Notes: generated by a model from the letters alone, not told the origin. A stretch of 64,000 nt of DNA from Verrucomicrobiaceae bacterium (GCA_019694165.1 JAIBCL010000002.1:248001-312000); one strand, 5' to 3'. Shown: positions 26,684 to 37,100, counted from the first letter of the stretch. Program-made: numbers and translations.

Positions 26684-27118
26684 ATGAATCGAATCCATCT
26701 CATCGTTGCCATCCTCGCACTCGCCGCCCCTGCCCTGTCTTCAGCCGGAGATTTTCCAAAAGGAAGCCCTGCCTTCGTCCATAGTTACAGCGACGCCGTA
26801 AGCGCCGCGAAATCCAGCGGCAAGCCCGCCATCATCGTCTTCTCCGCCGCCTGGTGCGGCCCATGCCAGGTGATGAAGAAGGAAGTTTACCCCAGCGCGT
26901 CGGTGAAGCCGTTCCACGACAAGTTCGTGTGGGCGTACCTGGACGTGGATGAAGCGTCGAACGAAAAAGCCGCCGCGAAATTCGGAGTGAACGGCATCCC
27001 GCACATCCAGTTCGTCAATGGCGAGGGCAAGGCGATCGACAAGCAGATCGGCGCGACCTCCCCCGATGCGTTTGCCAAGACGCTGGCCGCCGTATTGAAG
27101 AAGGCCGGGGCGAAGTGA
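26684..27118 (+). CDS. Secreted thioredoxin-fold protein
   Basis: The 144-residue product has a signal peptide (MNRIHLIVAILALAAPALSSAG) and a thioredoxin domain with the redox motif WCGPC at about 57-61 (AAWCGPCQVMKKEVY) and the cis-proline in NGIPHIQF. It should work outside the cytoplasm in thiol-disulfide exchange. The gene ends 120 nt before a pair of small genes on the same strand. Confidence 0.92.
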   Translation: MNRIHLIVAILALAAPALSSAGDFPKGSPAFVHSYSDAVSAAKSSGKPAIIVFSAAWCGPCQVMKKEVYPSASVKPFHDKFVWAYLDVDEASNEKAAAKFGVNGIPHIQFVNGEGKAIDKQIGATSPDAFAKTLAAVLKKAGAK

Positions 27119-27237
27119 CCCGCCCTGGTTTCTTTTCGCGGCGCAGCATTTTACCTTGCCTTGCGGCGTGGTTTCTGAGACGAAAGAGGGAGTATTTTGC
27201 GCGAGAAATTCACAGCCAAACTCCAGCCCTCCAGCCC

Positions 27238-27534
27238 ATGCCTGATCTCCAAGTCTTCACGATGAATGCCGGCCGCGTCGAAGGCGATGCCGGCCAAGCC
27301 GAGGTGGACCACTTCGCCGCCGATTTCCAGGGCCTGCGCCATTTCGGGGCCAAGATCGGTGCGACGCTCGAGCTGGGCGAGCCATGGTTCGGGGCCTATC
27401 GTGAAGCGGATGACACGCTCATGTTTGTCTATCCCTCCGCGGGCATGGGGCCGGACGATCCCGGCAAGGGCGGCATGATCAGCAAGCGCGTGCCCCTGTT
27501 TGAGATGATCGAAACCCTTTCCCAGGAGGCTTGA
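27238..27534 (+). CDS. Small acidic protein of unknown function
   Basis: The product is 98 residues from the ATG at 27238 (MPDLQVFTMNAGRVEGD). The frame is open further upstream but that part is arginine-rich and overlaps the thioredoxin stop, so it is not used. The protein is acidic, soluble and has no recognised motif; the middle (FGAKIGATLELGEPWFGAYREADDTLMFVYP) is strand-rich. Its stop is 5 nt before the start of the next gene, so the two are probably co-translated. Confidence 0.65.
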   Translation: MPDLQVFTMNAGRVEGDAGQAEVDHFAADFQGLRHFGAKIGATLELGEPWFGAYREADDTLMFVYPSAGMGPDDPGKGGMISKRVPLFEMIETLSQEA

Positions 27535-27539
27535 TTCCC

Positions 27540-28004
27540 ATGGCTGCCAAGATCGCCCCTTCCCTGCGCGCCTCAATCGAGCGGCTCAAACATGCCGGAG
27601 CCGTCAACGGTCTCTGCCTCGGTTGGCGGCGGCAGGTGCTGGTGAATCTGCTGCCCTTCGGCGAGTTCCGTGCCGAGCGCGTGCTGCAGATGCTCATCGA
27701 CACGCGCGAGCACTTCACCGGTGCCGGCCGCAATGTGGAGACGCTCTGGTTCGGCTACGAGGGCGTCCATGTGCTGGCTGTCTTCCAGGGCGACTGCACG
27801 CTCATCATCCTCCACAGCCGCGCGAGCGACGTGGACTTCCTCGCGCACGCCGGGCTCACCTTCCTCGCCGACGGCCATGTGCTCATCAATGCCGCGCTGA
27901 ACCCCTCTGATGCCGACGGCGATGACACGCAGCCAATCCTGATGCAGCCCGGCGGCGTGGCAGGGACGGAAGGCGGCCAGACGAATCTCATCCCGCGCTT
28001 CTGA
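27540..28004 (+). CDS. Possible Roadblock/LC7-fold protein
   Basis: The 154-residue product starts at an ATG preceded by AGGAGG (27523-27528). The alternation of helix and strand, with QVLVNLLPFG, a helix, NVETLWFGYEGVHVLAVFQGDCTLIILHS and then VDFLAHAGLTFLADGHVLIN, resembles the Roadblock/LC7 fold that regulates small GTPases in bacteria. This is an inference from pattern only, and no GTPase gene is adjacent. It is 5 nt after the small acidic protein. Confidence 0.6.
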   Translation: MAAKIAPSLRASIERLKHAGAVNGLCLGWRRQVLVNLLPFGEFRAERVLQMLIDTREHFTGAGRNVETLWFGYEGVHVLAVFQGDCTLIILHSRASDVDFLAHAGLTFLADGHVLINAALNPSDADGDDTQPILMQPGGVAGTEGGQTNLIPRF

Positions 28005-28145
28005 TCCCCGGCCGGCGTACGCGGCCCCTGGACCTGCCGCCTGTCCGGGCCGCTGCTCCGCTTCTCTTGCGGCGGCTTCGCTGAAATTTCGCGCCCGCTC
28101 GGAACGACTTTCTTTCCGTCCATTCCAAACACACACATCCCTGCC

Positions 28146-29552
28146 ATGTCCACCCCTCCAGCCGACTCCACCGTCTCGCGCCGCAGCTTCATCCGCACCA
28201 GCAGCGGCGCTGCCATCGCACCCGCCGTGATCACCGCCGCCACCACGCTCCGCGCGCAGCAGAAGGCGGACTCGAAGAATGAGACGCTCAAGATCGGCCT
28301 CATCGGCTGCGGCGGACGCGGCACCGGTGCGGCAGCCAATGCCCTGGGTGCGGACTACAACTCAAAGCTCGTCGCCGTCGCCGATGCATTCGAGACGCAG
28401 GCAGACGCGAGCATCGCCGGGCTCTCCGCGAAATTTGCGGACCGCGTGACCGTCGCACCCGAGAAGAAGTTCATCGGCCTCGATGCCTACCAGAAGCTGC
28501 TCGCATCCGACGTCGATGTCGTCATTCTCGCCACCCCGCCCGGTTTCCGGCCGCTGCATCTCACCGCCGCAGTGGAAGCCGGAAAGAACATTTTCTGCGA
28601 GAAGCCCATGGCCGTGGATGCCACCGGCTACCGCATGGCGATGGAGGCCGTGCGCAAGGCGAAAGAAAAGAAGCTCAACCTCGTGGCCGGTTTCTGCTGG
28701 CGCTACGCGACCTCACGCATCGAAGCATTCAAGCGCGTGCAGGACGGTGCCATCGGCCCCATTCTCGCCTCATTCTCCACTTACTACACCGGCCCGGTGA
28801 AACCCATGCAGCCCGCCAGCGGACGCCCCCCCGGCATGGGGGACGTGGAGTGGCAGATGAAGAATTGGTACAATTTCTCCTGGCTGTGCGGCGACAGCAT
28901 CGTCGAGCAGGCCGTGCACAGCATCGACAAGATAGTCTGGGCCATGGGCGACAAGGCGCCGCTCTCCTGCATCGCCACCGGCGGACGCCAGATCCCGAGC
29001 GAAGGCGGAAACATATTCGACCACTTCCATGCCGCCTATGAATGGGACGGCGGCATCATCGCCCATCTCGGCTGCCGCCAGATCACCGGCTGCCAGGGGG
29101 ACAATTCCGACTACTTCACCGGCACCAAAGGCCGTCTCATCATCAAATCGAACGGTCCCGTCATCGATGGCGAGCAGCGCTGGCGCTTCCGCGGCGAGGA
29201 AAAAAGCATGTATGACCTCGAGCACGACGCCTTTTTCTCCGCCATCCGCAAAGGCGAGGTCATCAACAATGGCGACCGCATGATGCTCTCCACCCTCGTC
29301 GCCATCATGGGCCGCGAAGCCGCCTACACAGGCCAGCGCGTCGTCTGGGAAGCAGCCCCTCCCGCCCAGGCCGTCGCCCCCGAAGCGCCCGCCCCCAAGA
29401 AGGGCGGCAAGCAAAAGGCAGATGGCGGCGGTGGCGCGGCTTCGCTCGCCATCACCACATCGAAGCAGGATCTAGCGCCTGACACGCTCAAATTCACCGA
29501 CAGCTTCGATGCCGGCCCGGTGCCACGACCCGGTGTGACGAAGTTCGTGTGA
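28146..29552 (+). CDS. Tat-exported Gfo/Idh/MocA family oxidoreductase (second copy)
   Basis: The 468-residue protein begins with a twin-arginine signal (VSRRSFIRTSS, 10-20) and a hydrophobic stretch ending in LRAQ. The NAD-binding loop is GLIGCGGRGTG (51-61) and the family motif EKP has its Lys at 153. C-terminal to the substrate domain there is a Pro/Lys/Gly-rich segment (PAPKKGGKQKADGGGG) before a short tail, which is unusual and looks like a flexible linker. It shares only family-level similarity with the copy at 2942-4309. Substrate unknown. Confidence 0.92.
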   Translation: MSTPPADSTVSRRSFIRTSSGAAIAPAVITAATTLRAQQKADSKNETLKIGLIGCGGRGTGAAANALGADYNSKLVAVADAFETQADASIAGLSAKFADRVTVAPEKKFIGLDAYQKLLASDVDVVILATPPGFRPLHLTAAVEAGKNIFCEKPMAVDATGYRMAMEAVRKAKEKKLNLVAGFCWRYATSRIEAFKRVQDGAIGPILASFSTYYTGPVKPMQPASGRPPGMGDVEWQMKNWYNFSWLCGDSIVEQAVHSIDKIVWAMGDKAPLSCIATGGRQIPSEGGNIFDHFHAAYEWDGGIIAHLGCRQITGCQGDNSDYFTGTKGRLIIKSNGPVIDGEQRWRFRGEEKSMYDLEHDAFFSAIRKGEVINNGDRMMLSTLVAIMGREAAYTGQRVVWEAAPPAQAVAPEAPAPKKGGKQKADGGGGAASLAITTSKQDLAPDTLKFTDSFDAGPVPRPGVTKFV

Positions 29553-29628
29553 GCCTTGCTCGCTGAGGTTCGCCGGGTGCCGCCGGCCTCCGCATTGTCA
29601 CGATTCAGAAGCCGGGGAGGATTCTGTT

Positions 29629-31422
29629 TTGCACGATTCGACTGGCACGGCACCGGACACTGCAACGGGTTCCGCGAGTGCCGCGGACCTCGCGGAGGCG
29701 GGACATCCCGACGCGCCGGCGGCACACGAAGCCGCGGAGGATGGGAAGCCGGGAAAGCCCGCCGGTGGACGTATCTCGCGTCTTCTCCGGCATATGGAAA
29801 CCGCGGGAGAGGACTACCGCCTCACGCGCTGGGTGCTCGTGCGCTTCATGGGCTTCGTCTATTTCGTCGCCTTCCTCGTCGCCGCGCATCAGATCGTACC
29901 GCTCGTCGGCAGTGACGGACTGCTGCCGGCGGACCTCTATCTGCCGCGCGTGGAGCGCTACCTGGAGCGGCGGCCCGTGCGCGACTGGACGATGGACGGC
30001 GCATGGATGCACGAGATCATGAAGTGGCCTCGAGCACTCGCCGATGGTGCGGGTGACCTAATCGACTCCGCGCTCGGCAGGCACTGGCGCATGCCGTCGA
30101 TCTTTTGGCACGATCACTCCGACGGCTTCATCCAGGCGATGATGTGGGCCGGCGTAGCCATCTCCTTCCTGGCCATGTGCGGCTGCGCAAACGTCGTCTC
30201 GATGCTCGCCCTGTTCATCCTCTACCTCTCGCTCGACCTCATCGGGCAGGACTGGTTCAGCTACGGCTGGGACTCGCAAATTCTCGAGACCGGCTTTCTC
30301 GTCGCCATGCTCTGCCCGCTGCTCGATCCGAGGCCCTTCCCCGCGCGCGCACCGCCCATGGCCTTCATCTGGCTGCTGCGCTGGCTCATCTTCAAAATCA
30401 TGATCGGCGCCGGCCTGATCAAGATCAATGGCGACGAAGTCTGGCGCGATCTCAGCGCGCTCTACTACCACTACGAGACACAGCCCGTGCCGAATCCTCT
30501 GAGCCGCCTGCTGCACTTCATGCCGAAGTGGTTTCACAAAGCCGGCGTGCTCTGGAATCACATCGTCGAGCTGATCGTGCCGTGGTTCGGCTTCGGCCCG
30601 CGCCTCGCGCGGCACATCGCCGGCATCCTGATGGCCGGCTTCATGGTCATCCTCATCTTCAGCGGGAATCTCTCCTTCCTGAACTGGCTCACCATCGTGC
30701 CGTGCCTCGCTTGTTTCGATGACAGTTTCTGGCGGCGCGTCCTGCCGCGCTTCATCACGCGGCACGCGGTACGCTGCGCTCAGCACGCCGCATCGGAGAA
30801 CATGCCGCGCCCGCGTCGCTGGCGCACGATTGTGCCGGGCGGTATCGCGGCGGCGCTCGCCCTCATGAACCTCATCGGCCCGCTGCCGAACTTTTTCGGC
30901 CGGCCGCAAATCATGAACACCTCCTACGACCGCTGGCATCTCGTCGGCAGCTACGGCGCCTTTGGCACCGTCGGCAAGGAACGCTACGAGATCGTGTTCG
31001 AAGGCACCAGCGACATCGTATCCGACGAACTCTCCGAGTGGAAGCCCTACGAGTTCAAAGTGAAGCCCGGCGATGTCATGCGCCGTCCACCCGTGATCAC
31101 ACCCTACCACTACCGGCTCGACTGGCAGATGTGGTTCGCCGCCATGGCCACGCCGAACGAGTATCCGTGGACGATCCACCTCGCGTGGAAGCTTCTGCAC
31201 AACGATCCCGGCGCCCTGAGCCTCATCGCCCGCAATCCCTTCCCCGACGATCCGCCGCGCTACATCCGCGCCGTCTATTACCGCTACCGCTACGCACCCC
31301 TCGGCGACAAAGAAGACCGCTGGTGGACCCGCGAGCGCGTCGGCCTCTGGTTCCGTCCGCTCTCGAAGGACGACAAGAACCTCCGCCTCATCCTCGAAAA
31401 CGCCGGCTGGCTGCGTGAGTGA
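29629..31422 (+). CDS. Lipase-maturation-factor-like membrane protein
   Basis: The 597-residue product has a cytosolic acidic N-terminus (about 55 residues) and at least seven membrane helices, with GQDWFSYGWDSQILETGFL and FKIMIGAGLIKINGDEVWRDLSALYYHYETQPVPNPLS, the hallmark block of lipase maturation factor (LMF1) proteins. The C-terminal soluble part contains YEIVFEGTSD and PPRYIRAVYYRYRYAPLGDK, also family-typical. The role in bacteria is unclear. The start is a TTG with a strong GGGGAGG site just upstream (29614-29620); an ATG at 29793 is an alternative. Confidence 0.87.
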   Translation: MHDSTGTAPDTATGSASAADLAEAGHPDAPAAHEAAEDGKPGKPAGGRISRLLRHMETAGEDYRLTRWVLVRFMGFVYFVAFLVAAHQIVPLVGSDGLLPADLYLPRVERYLERRPVRDWTMDGAWMHEIMKWPRALADGAGDLIDSALGRHWRMPSIFWHDHSDGFIQAMMWAGVAISFLAMCGCANVVSMLALFILYLSLDLIGQDWFSYGWDSQILETGFLVAMLCPLLDPRPFPARAPPMAFIWLLRWLIFKIMIGAGLIKINGDEVWRDLSALYYHYETQPVPNPLSRLLHFMPKWFHKAGVLWNHIVELIVPWFGFGPRLARHIAGILMAGFMVILIFSGNLSFLNWLTIVPCLACFDDSFWRRVLPRFITRHAVRCAQHAASENMPRPRRWRTIVPGGIAAALALMNLIGPLPNFFGRPQIMNTSYDRWHLVGSYGAFGTVGKERYEIVFEGTSDIVSDELSEWKPYEFKVKPGDVMRRPPVITPYHYRLDWQMWFAAMATPNEYPWTIHLAWKLLHNDPGALSLIARNPFPDDPPRYIRAVYYRYRYAPLGDKEDRWWTRERVGLWFRPLSKDDKNLRLILENAGWLRE

Positions 31423-31453
31423 GCCTTCGTCGGTAAAAGGCCGCTGCCCCGTT

Positions 31454-32806
31454 TCACTTCCCGATGCAAAACTGCGAGAAGATGACGTCGAGGATCTGCT
31501 CCACATCCACGCGGCCCGTCACCTCGCCGAGGGCTTCGAGCGCTTCGCGCAATTCGAAGGCGACAAACTCCGGGGCGATGTGCCCGAGCAACGCCGACCG
31601 CGCGGCCTCCAACTGCGCGGCGACACGCTCGAAGCAACTTTTGTGGCGGGCATTGATCGCCACGGGGTGCTCGCTGGCGAGCGGGCCGCCGTGCAGGACG
31701 AGATCACGGATCGCAGCACGCAGCTCGTCCAGGCCGGCGCCCGTGGCACACGAGACGGCGATGCCTTTTTCGTCATCCCACGAGGCGTCGCGGACGAGAT
31801 CGCTCTTGTTCAGCACCACGATGCGCCTGGCCGCCGACTCGCTGCCGATGGCGACGCGCCGGGCCAGATCACGCGGCACGCTTGCATCCACTACTTCCAG
31901 GATCAGGTCCGCACGCTCGACTTCGCGGCTCGTTCTCTCGATGCCCGATTGCTCGATGGCGTCCGCACTCTCGCGCAGCCCCGCCGTATCGACGAGCCGG
32001 AGCGGAATGCCATGCACCTGAATGAATTCCTCGATGGTATCGCGCGTGGTGCCGGCCACCGGGCTGACGATGGCGCGCTCGAAGCCCGCGAGCAGGTTCA
32101 GCAGGCTGGATTTGCCCACGTTCGGCTGCCCGCAAATCACCGTGCGTGCGCCGCTGCGCAGGATGCGCCCGTTCTCGGAGGTGGCCAGCAGCTTCGCTGC
32201 ACGTGCCCGCAGGTCGTCGATGCGCGCGATCATCGCCTCACCCGTGTCGGGCGTGATGTCCTCCTCGGGAAAATCGATGTACGCCTCGATGTGCGCGAGC
32301 ACCTGGATCAAGCCCTCGCGCATGGCCTCCGCCTCGCGGCCGATCACGCCTTCGAGCTGCTCGTGCGCCGCGCGCATCGCCAGCGTGCTGTGCGCGTGGA
32401 TGAGGTCCATCACGGCCTCGGCCTGCGTGAGGTCCATCTTGCCGTTCAAGAACGCCCGCTGCGTGAACTCTCCGGCATCCGCATGCCGCGCACCGTGATG
32501 CAGCAACGCTCCCAACATCTTCTGCGTGACGAGCACGCCGCCGTGGCAGTGCAACTCCACCAGGTCCTCGCCGGTGTAGCTGGCCGGGCCGCGGAAGATG
32601 ATGAGCAGCACATGATCGATCACGGCGCCGTCCGCATCGACGGCGGCACCGAGGTGCACCGCCCGCGCGCGAAGCTGCGCCACGTCCTTCCTGCCGCGAA
32701 AAACCTTCCCGGCGATCTCCAGCGCGCCCGGCCCTGACAAGCGCAGCACGCTGATGGCCGCCTCGCCGATGGCGGTGGAAATGGCGGCGATGGTGTCTCC
32801 GATCAT
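31454..32806 (-). CDS. mnmE: tRNA uridine-5-carboxymethylaminomethyl modification GTPase MnmE
   Basis: MnmE with MnmG modifies the wobble uridine of several tRNAs. The 450-residue product has the N-terminal tetrahydrofolate-binding region (DTIAAISTAIGEAAISVLRLSG), the helical domain, an inserted G domain with GQPNVGKSS (P loop), the TTRDT G2 motif and DTAGLRE (G3), NKSD (G4), and the C-terminal FCIGK with the catalytic cysteine. Full length and intact. mnmG is not adjacent. The SGNH gene ends 25 nt upstream on the same strand. Confidence 0.97.
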   Translation of the reverse strand: MIGDTIAAISTAIGEAAISVLRLSGPGALEIAGKVFRGRKDVAQLRARAVHLGAAVDADGAVIDHVLLIIFRGPASYTGEDLVELHCHGGVLVTQKMLGALLHHGARHADAGEFTQRAFLNGKMDLTQAEAVMDLIHAHSTLAMRAAHEQLEGVIGREAEAMREGLIQVLAHIEAYIDFPEEDITPDTGEAMIARIDDLRARAAKLLATSENGRILRSGARTVICGQPNVGKSSLLNLLAGFERAIVSPVAGTTRDTIEEFIQVHGIPLRLVDTAGLRESADAIEQSGIERTSREVERADLILEVVDASVPRDLARRVAIGSESAARRIVVLNKSDLVRDASWDDEKGIAVSCATGAGLDELRAAIRDLVLHGGPLASEHPVAINARHKSCFERVAAQLEAARSALLGHIAPEFVAFELREALEALGEVTGRVDVEQILDVIFSQFCIGK

Positions 32807-32831
32807 GGCGCAGTGCGGCCTGGGGTGCCGC

Positions 32832-34085
32832 TCACCTTAGAAAGGGTGCCACGACTTCCTTCCAAATCGCGTAGCCTTTCTCGTTCATGTGAAGCTGGTC
32901 GCTCACAAAGATGTCCGGCTTCGGCGTGCCGTCGGGTCCCATCATGTGAGGGAAGACATTGATGAAGTCCATCTTCGTCTGCGTCCTGGCCCACGTCTCC
33001 ACCATGCCGTTGAGCGCGCGCACCTGCTCCACCTGTGACCAGCGCTTCGGATTTCCCGCCACGGAGATGAAGCTGACGCGCACGTCGGGCAGCTTCGCGC
33101 GGACGCGCGCGACGAAGGCTTTGAAGTCGGTGAAGACACGCTCCGGCGTCTTGCCCGCGTTGATGTCATTGCCGCCGGCATAAAACACGATCTGCCGCGG
33201 GCGGTACGGAATCACTATGCGGTGCGCGTAGGTCACGGAATCGAAAACTTCCGAGCCGCCGAAGCCGCGGTTCATCACCGGCAGGCCGGGAAAGTCTTCG
33301 GCGAGAGTCTTCCACTTTACGATGCTGGAACTGCCGACGAAAACGATGGGACCGGCTGGTGGAGGAGCCGCCGCGTCGAGTTTCACCAGCGCATTGATCG
33401 CCCCCTGCCACTTGATCGCGGAAGTGACGATGTCATAGCCGGCTTCATTGAAGTGAAGCTGGTCCTCGACGTAGAGTCCGGGCCGCGGCTTGCCATCGTC
33501 ACCGAGCAGCAGGGAGAAGGTGTCGATGAAATCGATGTCGCCGTCTTTCGCACAGTAGGCGGCGAGCAGCGCATTGGCCTCCTTCACCCGCTCCACTTCG
33601 CTCCAGCGCGACGGAGAGGGCGGGATGGAGATGAGCGAGAGTTTCGCCTTCGGCAGCACAGGCTTCACCTTCTTCACGAAGGCATCGAAGGAGGCCAGCA
33701 CGTCCTGCGGCGACTTGCCGGCGTGCAGATCATTGCCGCCCGCGTTCACATAGACGGCCTTCGGCTTGTACGCGATCACCGTGCGCTCCGCGAAGAACGC
33801 CACATCACTCATGTGCGAGCCGCCGAAGCCGCGGTTGAGGACCTTCTGAGTCTTGAAGCGCGAGCCGAGTGACTCCCAGCGGCGGATGTTCGAGGCACCG
33901 GTGAATACCGTCCCACCTTCAGGCGGTGGCGAGGCTTTGTCAGCCTCTTCAAATGCAGCGATGGCTTTTTCGAAGCGCGCCGGATCAGCATCCTCAAGCG
34001 CGAACACACGCGGAACAGGGGCCGTGAGCACGAGCACCACCACCAGCGGCAGCGCGCGTCTTCTGGAAACGTTTACGGACAACAT
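32832..34085 (-). CDS. Secreted tandem SGNH/GDSL hydrolase
   Basis: The 417-residue protein has a signal peptide (RRRALPLVVVLVLTAPVPRVFA) and two similar SGNH domains. The first has GASNIRRW (block I Ser), NRGFGGS (Gly), GGNDLHAG (Asn) and DQLHFNEAGY (Asp/His). The second has GSSSIVKW, NRGFGGS, GGNDINAG and DQLHMNEKGY. All four catalytic blocks are intact in both copies, so both are likely active esterases on secreted or surface sugar esters. The duplication is internal. Confidence 0.9.
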   Translation of the reverse strand: MLSVNVSRRRALPLVVVLVLTAPVPRVFALEDADPARFEKAIAAFEEADKASPPPEGGTVFTGASNIRRWESLGSRFKTQKVLNRGFGGSHMSDVAFFAERTVIAYKPKAVYVNAGGNDLHAGKSPQDVLASFDAFVKKVKPVLPKAKLSLISIPPSPSRWSEVERVKEANALLAAYCAKDGDIDFIDTFSLLLGDDGKPRPGLYVEDQLHFNEAGYDIVTSAIKWQGAINALVKLDAAAPPPAGPIVFVGSSSIVKWKTLAEDFPGLPVMNRGFGGSEVFDSVTYAHRIVIPYRPRQIVFYAGGNDINAGKTPERVFTDFKAFVARVRAKLPDVRVSFISVAGNPKRWSQVEQVRALNGMVETWARTQTKMDFINVFPHMMGPDGTPKPDIFVSDQLHMNEKGYAIWKEVVAPFLR

Positions 34086-34185
34086 GGGGGCGAGGCTAGC
34101 GCGCTGCAGGCGCTTGGAAAGGACGGAATAGCACCGGCATTACAGCTTGTCACGCTGCCTGAGGATTGGTAGGAATTTGCCCGTC

Positions 34186-37100
34186 ATGCCCGAAGGCCCT
34201 CCACCAGGCTCCACACCCACAGGCTACCAGCGCACGCAGGGCGGCGGCGTGGCGTGGTCGCCGCCGAGCGCGGCGCATTTGGAGCAATTGCTCCCGCAGT
34301 ATCACGTCGAGTGCCTGCTCGGGCGCGGCGGCATGGGCGCGGTTTACAAGGGCTTGCAGAAGTCGCTGGAGCGGCCCGTGGCCATCAAGATTCTGCCGCC
34401 CGATCTCGACGACGCCGACGCGAGCTACACGCAGCGTTTCAAGAACGAGGCCAAGCTCATGGCAAAGATGAACCATCCGGCCATCGTGCATGTGTACGAC
34501 TACGGCGTGATCGATGGCAGGGCGCTCGCCGCAGGTAGGGCGCTTGCTCCTGCAAGCGCCGCCGGGACGCCCCCAGCCTGCGATGCCACGAGAGACGATG
34601 GGGACGGCTCCCGGCCTGCCGCGGCGGCTGGAGGACCAGCCGCCCCACCTTCCGGCCCGCCGCTGTTCTACTTCGTCATGGAGTTCGTCAACGGCACCGA
34701 CGTGCAGCAGATGATCCAGGCGCAGGGCCGCCTCCCGCCCGAGCACGCACTGGCCGTCACCGCGCACGTTTGTGATGCGCTGAAGTATGCGCACGAGCAC
34801 GGCGTCATCCACCGCGACATCAAGCCGGCCAACGTGCTCATCAACATGGAGGGCGCGGTGAAGGTGGCCGACTTCGGCTTGGCGAAGGCCAGCGACGGCG
34901 GCACCACCGGCATCACCAAGACCGGCATGGCGATGGGCACGCCCGATTACGTCGCGCCCGAGGCGCTGGTGATGGGCGTGGATGTGGATGCGCGTGCCGA
35001 CGTTTATGCCGTGGGCGTGATGCTCTACACGATGCTCACCGGCCATGTGCCACGCGGTGCGTTCAAGCCGCCGTCGGTCATGGTGCCTGGAGTGGACCGG
35101 CGCTTCGACGCCATCGTGGAGCGTGCGATGCAAATGAACCGCGACGAGCGCTACCCGGGCGCCGCGCACATCCGGCGTGATCTTGATGCCATCCTTACCG
35201 CACCGCAGGTGCAGGCCGGAGGGCAGAGCAGCGCCGCAGTGCCGCGGCAGGTCGTGGCGCAGAAGCCCGTGTCCAAAGGACCGCAGAAACCGATGGGCAA
35301 GAGCGCGAACGTGCCGGTGGACGGCAGGCGCGTTCGCCAGAACGCGGAGGAGGCTGCCGGCACCCCGGACCGCACTCTGGCGAGTGCGCCTACGGGCAAG
35401 AGCAAGACGCCTCTGCTCATCGGCATCGGAGCCGTCGCCGCCATCGCGGTGGGGGCGTTTGTGATGATGGGCGGCGAGGGCAGGCGCGTTCGCCAGAACG
35501 CGGAGAGCGCCGCCACCTCAAGCGGAATTCCCTCCGGGGCTGCGCAACTGGCGAGTTCCCCTACGAGCAGCGCCAAGCCCATCAAAGTGCGCGAGGAGCC
35601 GAAGCCAGCCGTCGCGCCCATCTCAAATTCCAAATCGCCGATCTCAAATCCCGCCCCGGCAAAACCCACGGACCAAACTCTGGCGAGTTCCCCTACGAGC
35701 GGCGCTGCCGCGAAGGACAAGTTCCCTCCCGGCCAGTGGGTGAAGGTGTTTACCAAGTTCGAGGACTTGCCTGCGGAATCTCGCCGTGACGGGAAACGCT
35801 GGATATTCGACAACGGTTGGCTGCAACACACACCAGGGGTTGAAACGGGGATCACCGCCTATCTGGAAGAACCCATGTTCAAGAACGTGGGCGTTCGTGC
35901 TCGCGTTCGAGCGCAAGGCCGCGCAATTGGCAGCGTGACCCTGCGCCGACCCGACAACAACGGCCCTTTATTCGGCAACCTGCGATTCAAGGTGACCCGC
36001 TTGGGAGACGGGCAAGGCAATTTCGTTGTGGACTACGTTGCATCTGAGAATTCGACATCGTTCACGGAACTTGTCTCACGTCCCTTTCAACGCAGCGCCA
36101 CCGATGAGGAAACCGTCGAATATTGGGCCTACGAATCGAAGCTGTTCTGGCGTTTGGCTGATCAACCGATCTCGACGGTGAAAATTCCCGCCGTGGTCAG
36201 TGGTCGGGTGGGTTTCTATGGTGATGCGGCCTTCCGCGACATCGAAGTCATCAACCTCGACGGCATCCCCGAAGCCGAGGCGATGAAGCTGATTGGCGTT
36301 GATGAGAAGGGCAATGATCTGCGCGGGGCGGGCCTGGCTGGTAGGGCGGCTGGTCCTCCAGCCGCCGCGAGCGGCCCCGCGATGACGAATGCTGGAAACG
36401 CACCCGCCCCGGCGAACGCGGCGCTTGGAGGACCAAGCGCCCTACCTTCCGCTGGCTCCGCCTCCTCTTCTCCCAGCCCCCCTGTCTCCAAGTCTTCAGC
36501 GGAGAAGTTCCCTGCCGGCAAGTGGGTGGATATCACCGAGCCGTACCTGCGCGACAACCCAACGCTCCAACGCGGCAGCGACGGCTGGATAAAGGTGGTC
36601 CCAGGAAACAACAAGAAGCCTGACGTGCGATGGACGAACGGCGGCGTGAGGCTGAGTCGCCGCTGGGAACTGTCGGCTGCCAGCAATCAAGCCCAAATCT
36701 CTCTCAATGGCCCAACTGGGCAGTTCAACCTTAGCCTCGACAACTCCCCCCGATACCGGCTTTGGAAACAAGCGGGCGCAAATACTGACCTTTTGCCCAC
36801 GCCCTCGCTTTCGAAAGAAGACTATCAAGGAATCATCACTCTGGAACTCGTTCGAATCGGCGACCATCTCGCGGCGAGAGTCAATCAACGCCTCCATTTC
36901 CTCGCACTCAAACCCGATCAATTGGAGGCAACCGTATCGCCCCACACTTATTTTGGCTCCTCGGGCTCGTCCATCCGCGACATCGAAGTCATCAACCTCG
37001 ACGGCATCCCCGAAGCGGAGGCGCTGCGCATCCTCGGCGTGGATGACAAAGGCAACGACACGCGGGCTGCTGCGCTGGCTGCGGAGAAGAAGGCGTTGGA

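Noticed and set aside
30058-31506. 482-codon frame on the minus strand opposite the lipase-maturation-factor-like gene
   Set aside because: Asp/Glu/Arg/His-rich translation without motifs; the plus-strand frame carries the family block and membrane helices.
31415-32737. 440-codon plus-strand frame opposite mnmE
   Set aside because: mnmE is complete with all G motifs and the FCIGK end; the opposing frame has no recognisable domain.
34147-34185. TTG start for the kinase at 34147
   Set aside because: ATG 34186 has a purine-rich site (TAGGAA) at suitable distance and gives a typical N-terminus.
34561-34622. A separate small gene between the two palindromes in the kinase domain
   Set aside because: The segment is only 62 bp and is read through in the kinase frame; no start or ribosome site supports an independent gene.
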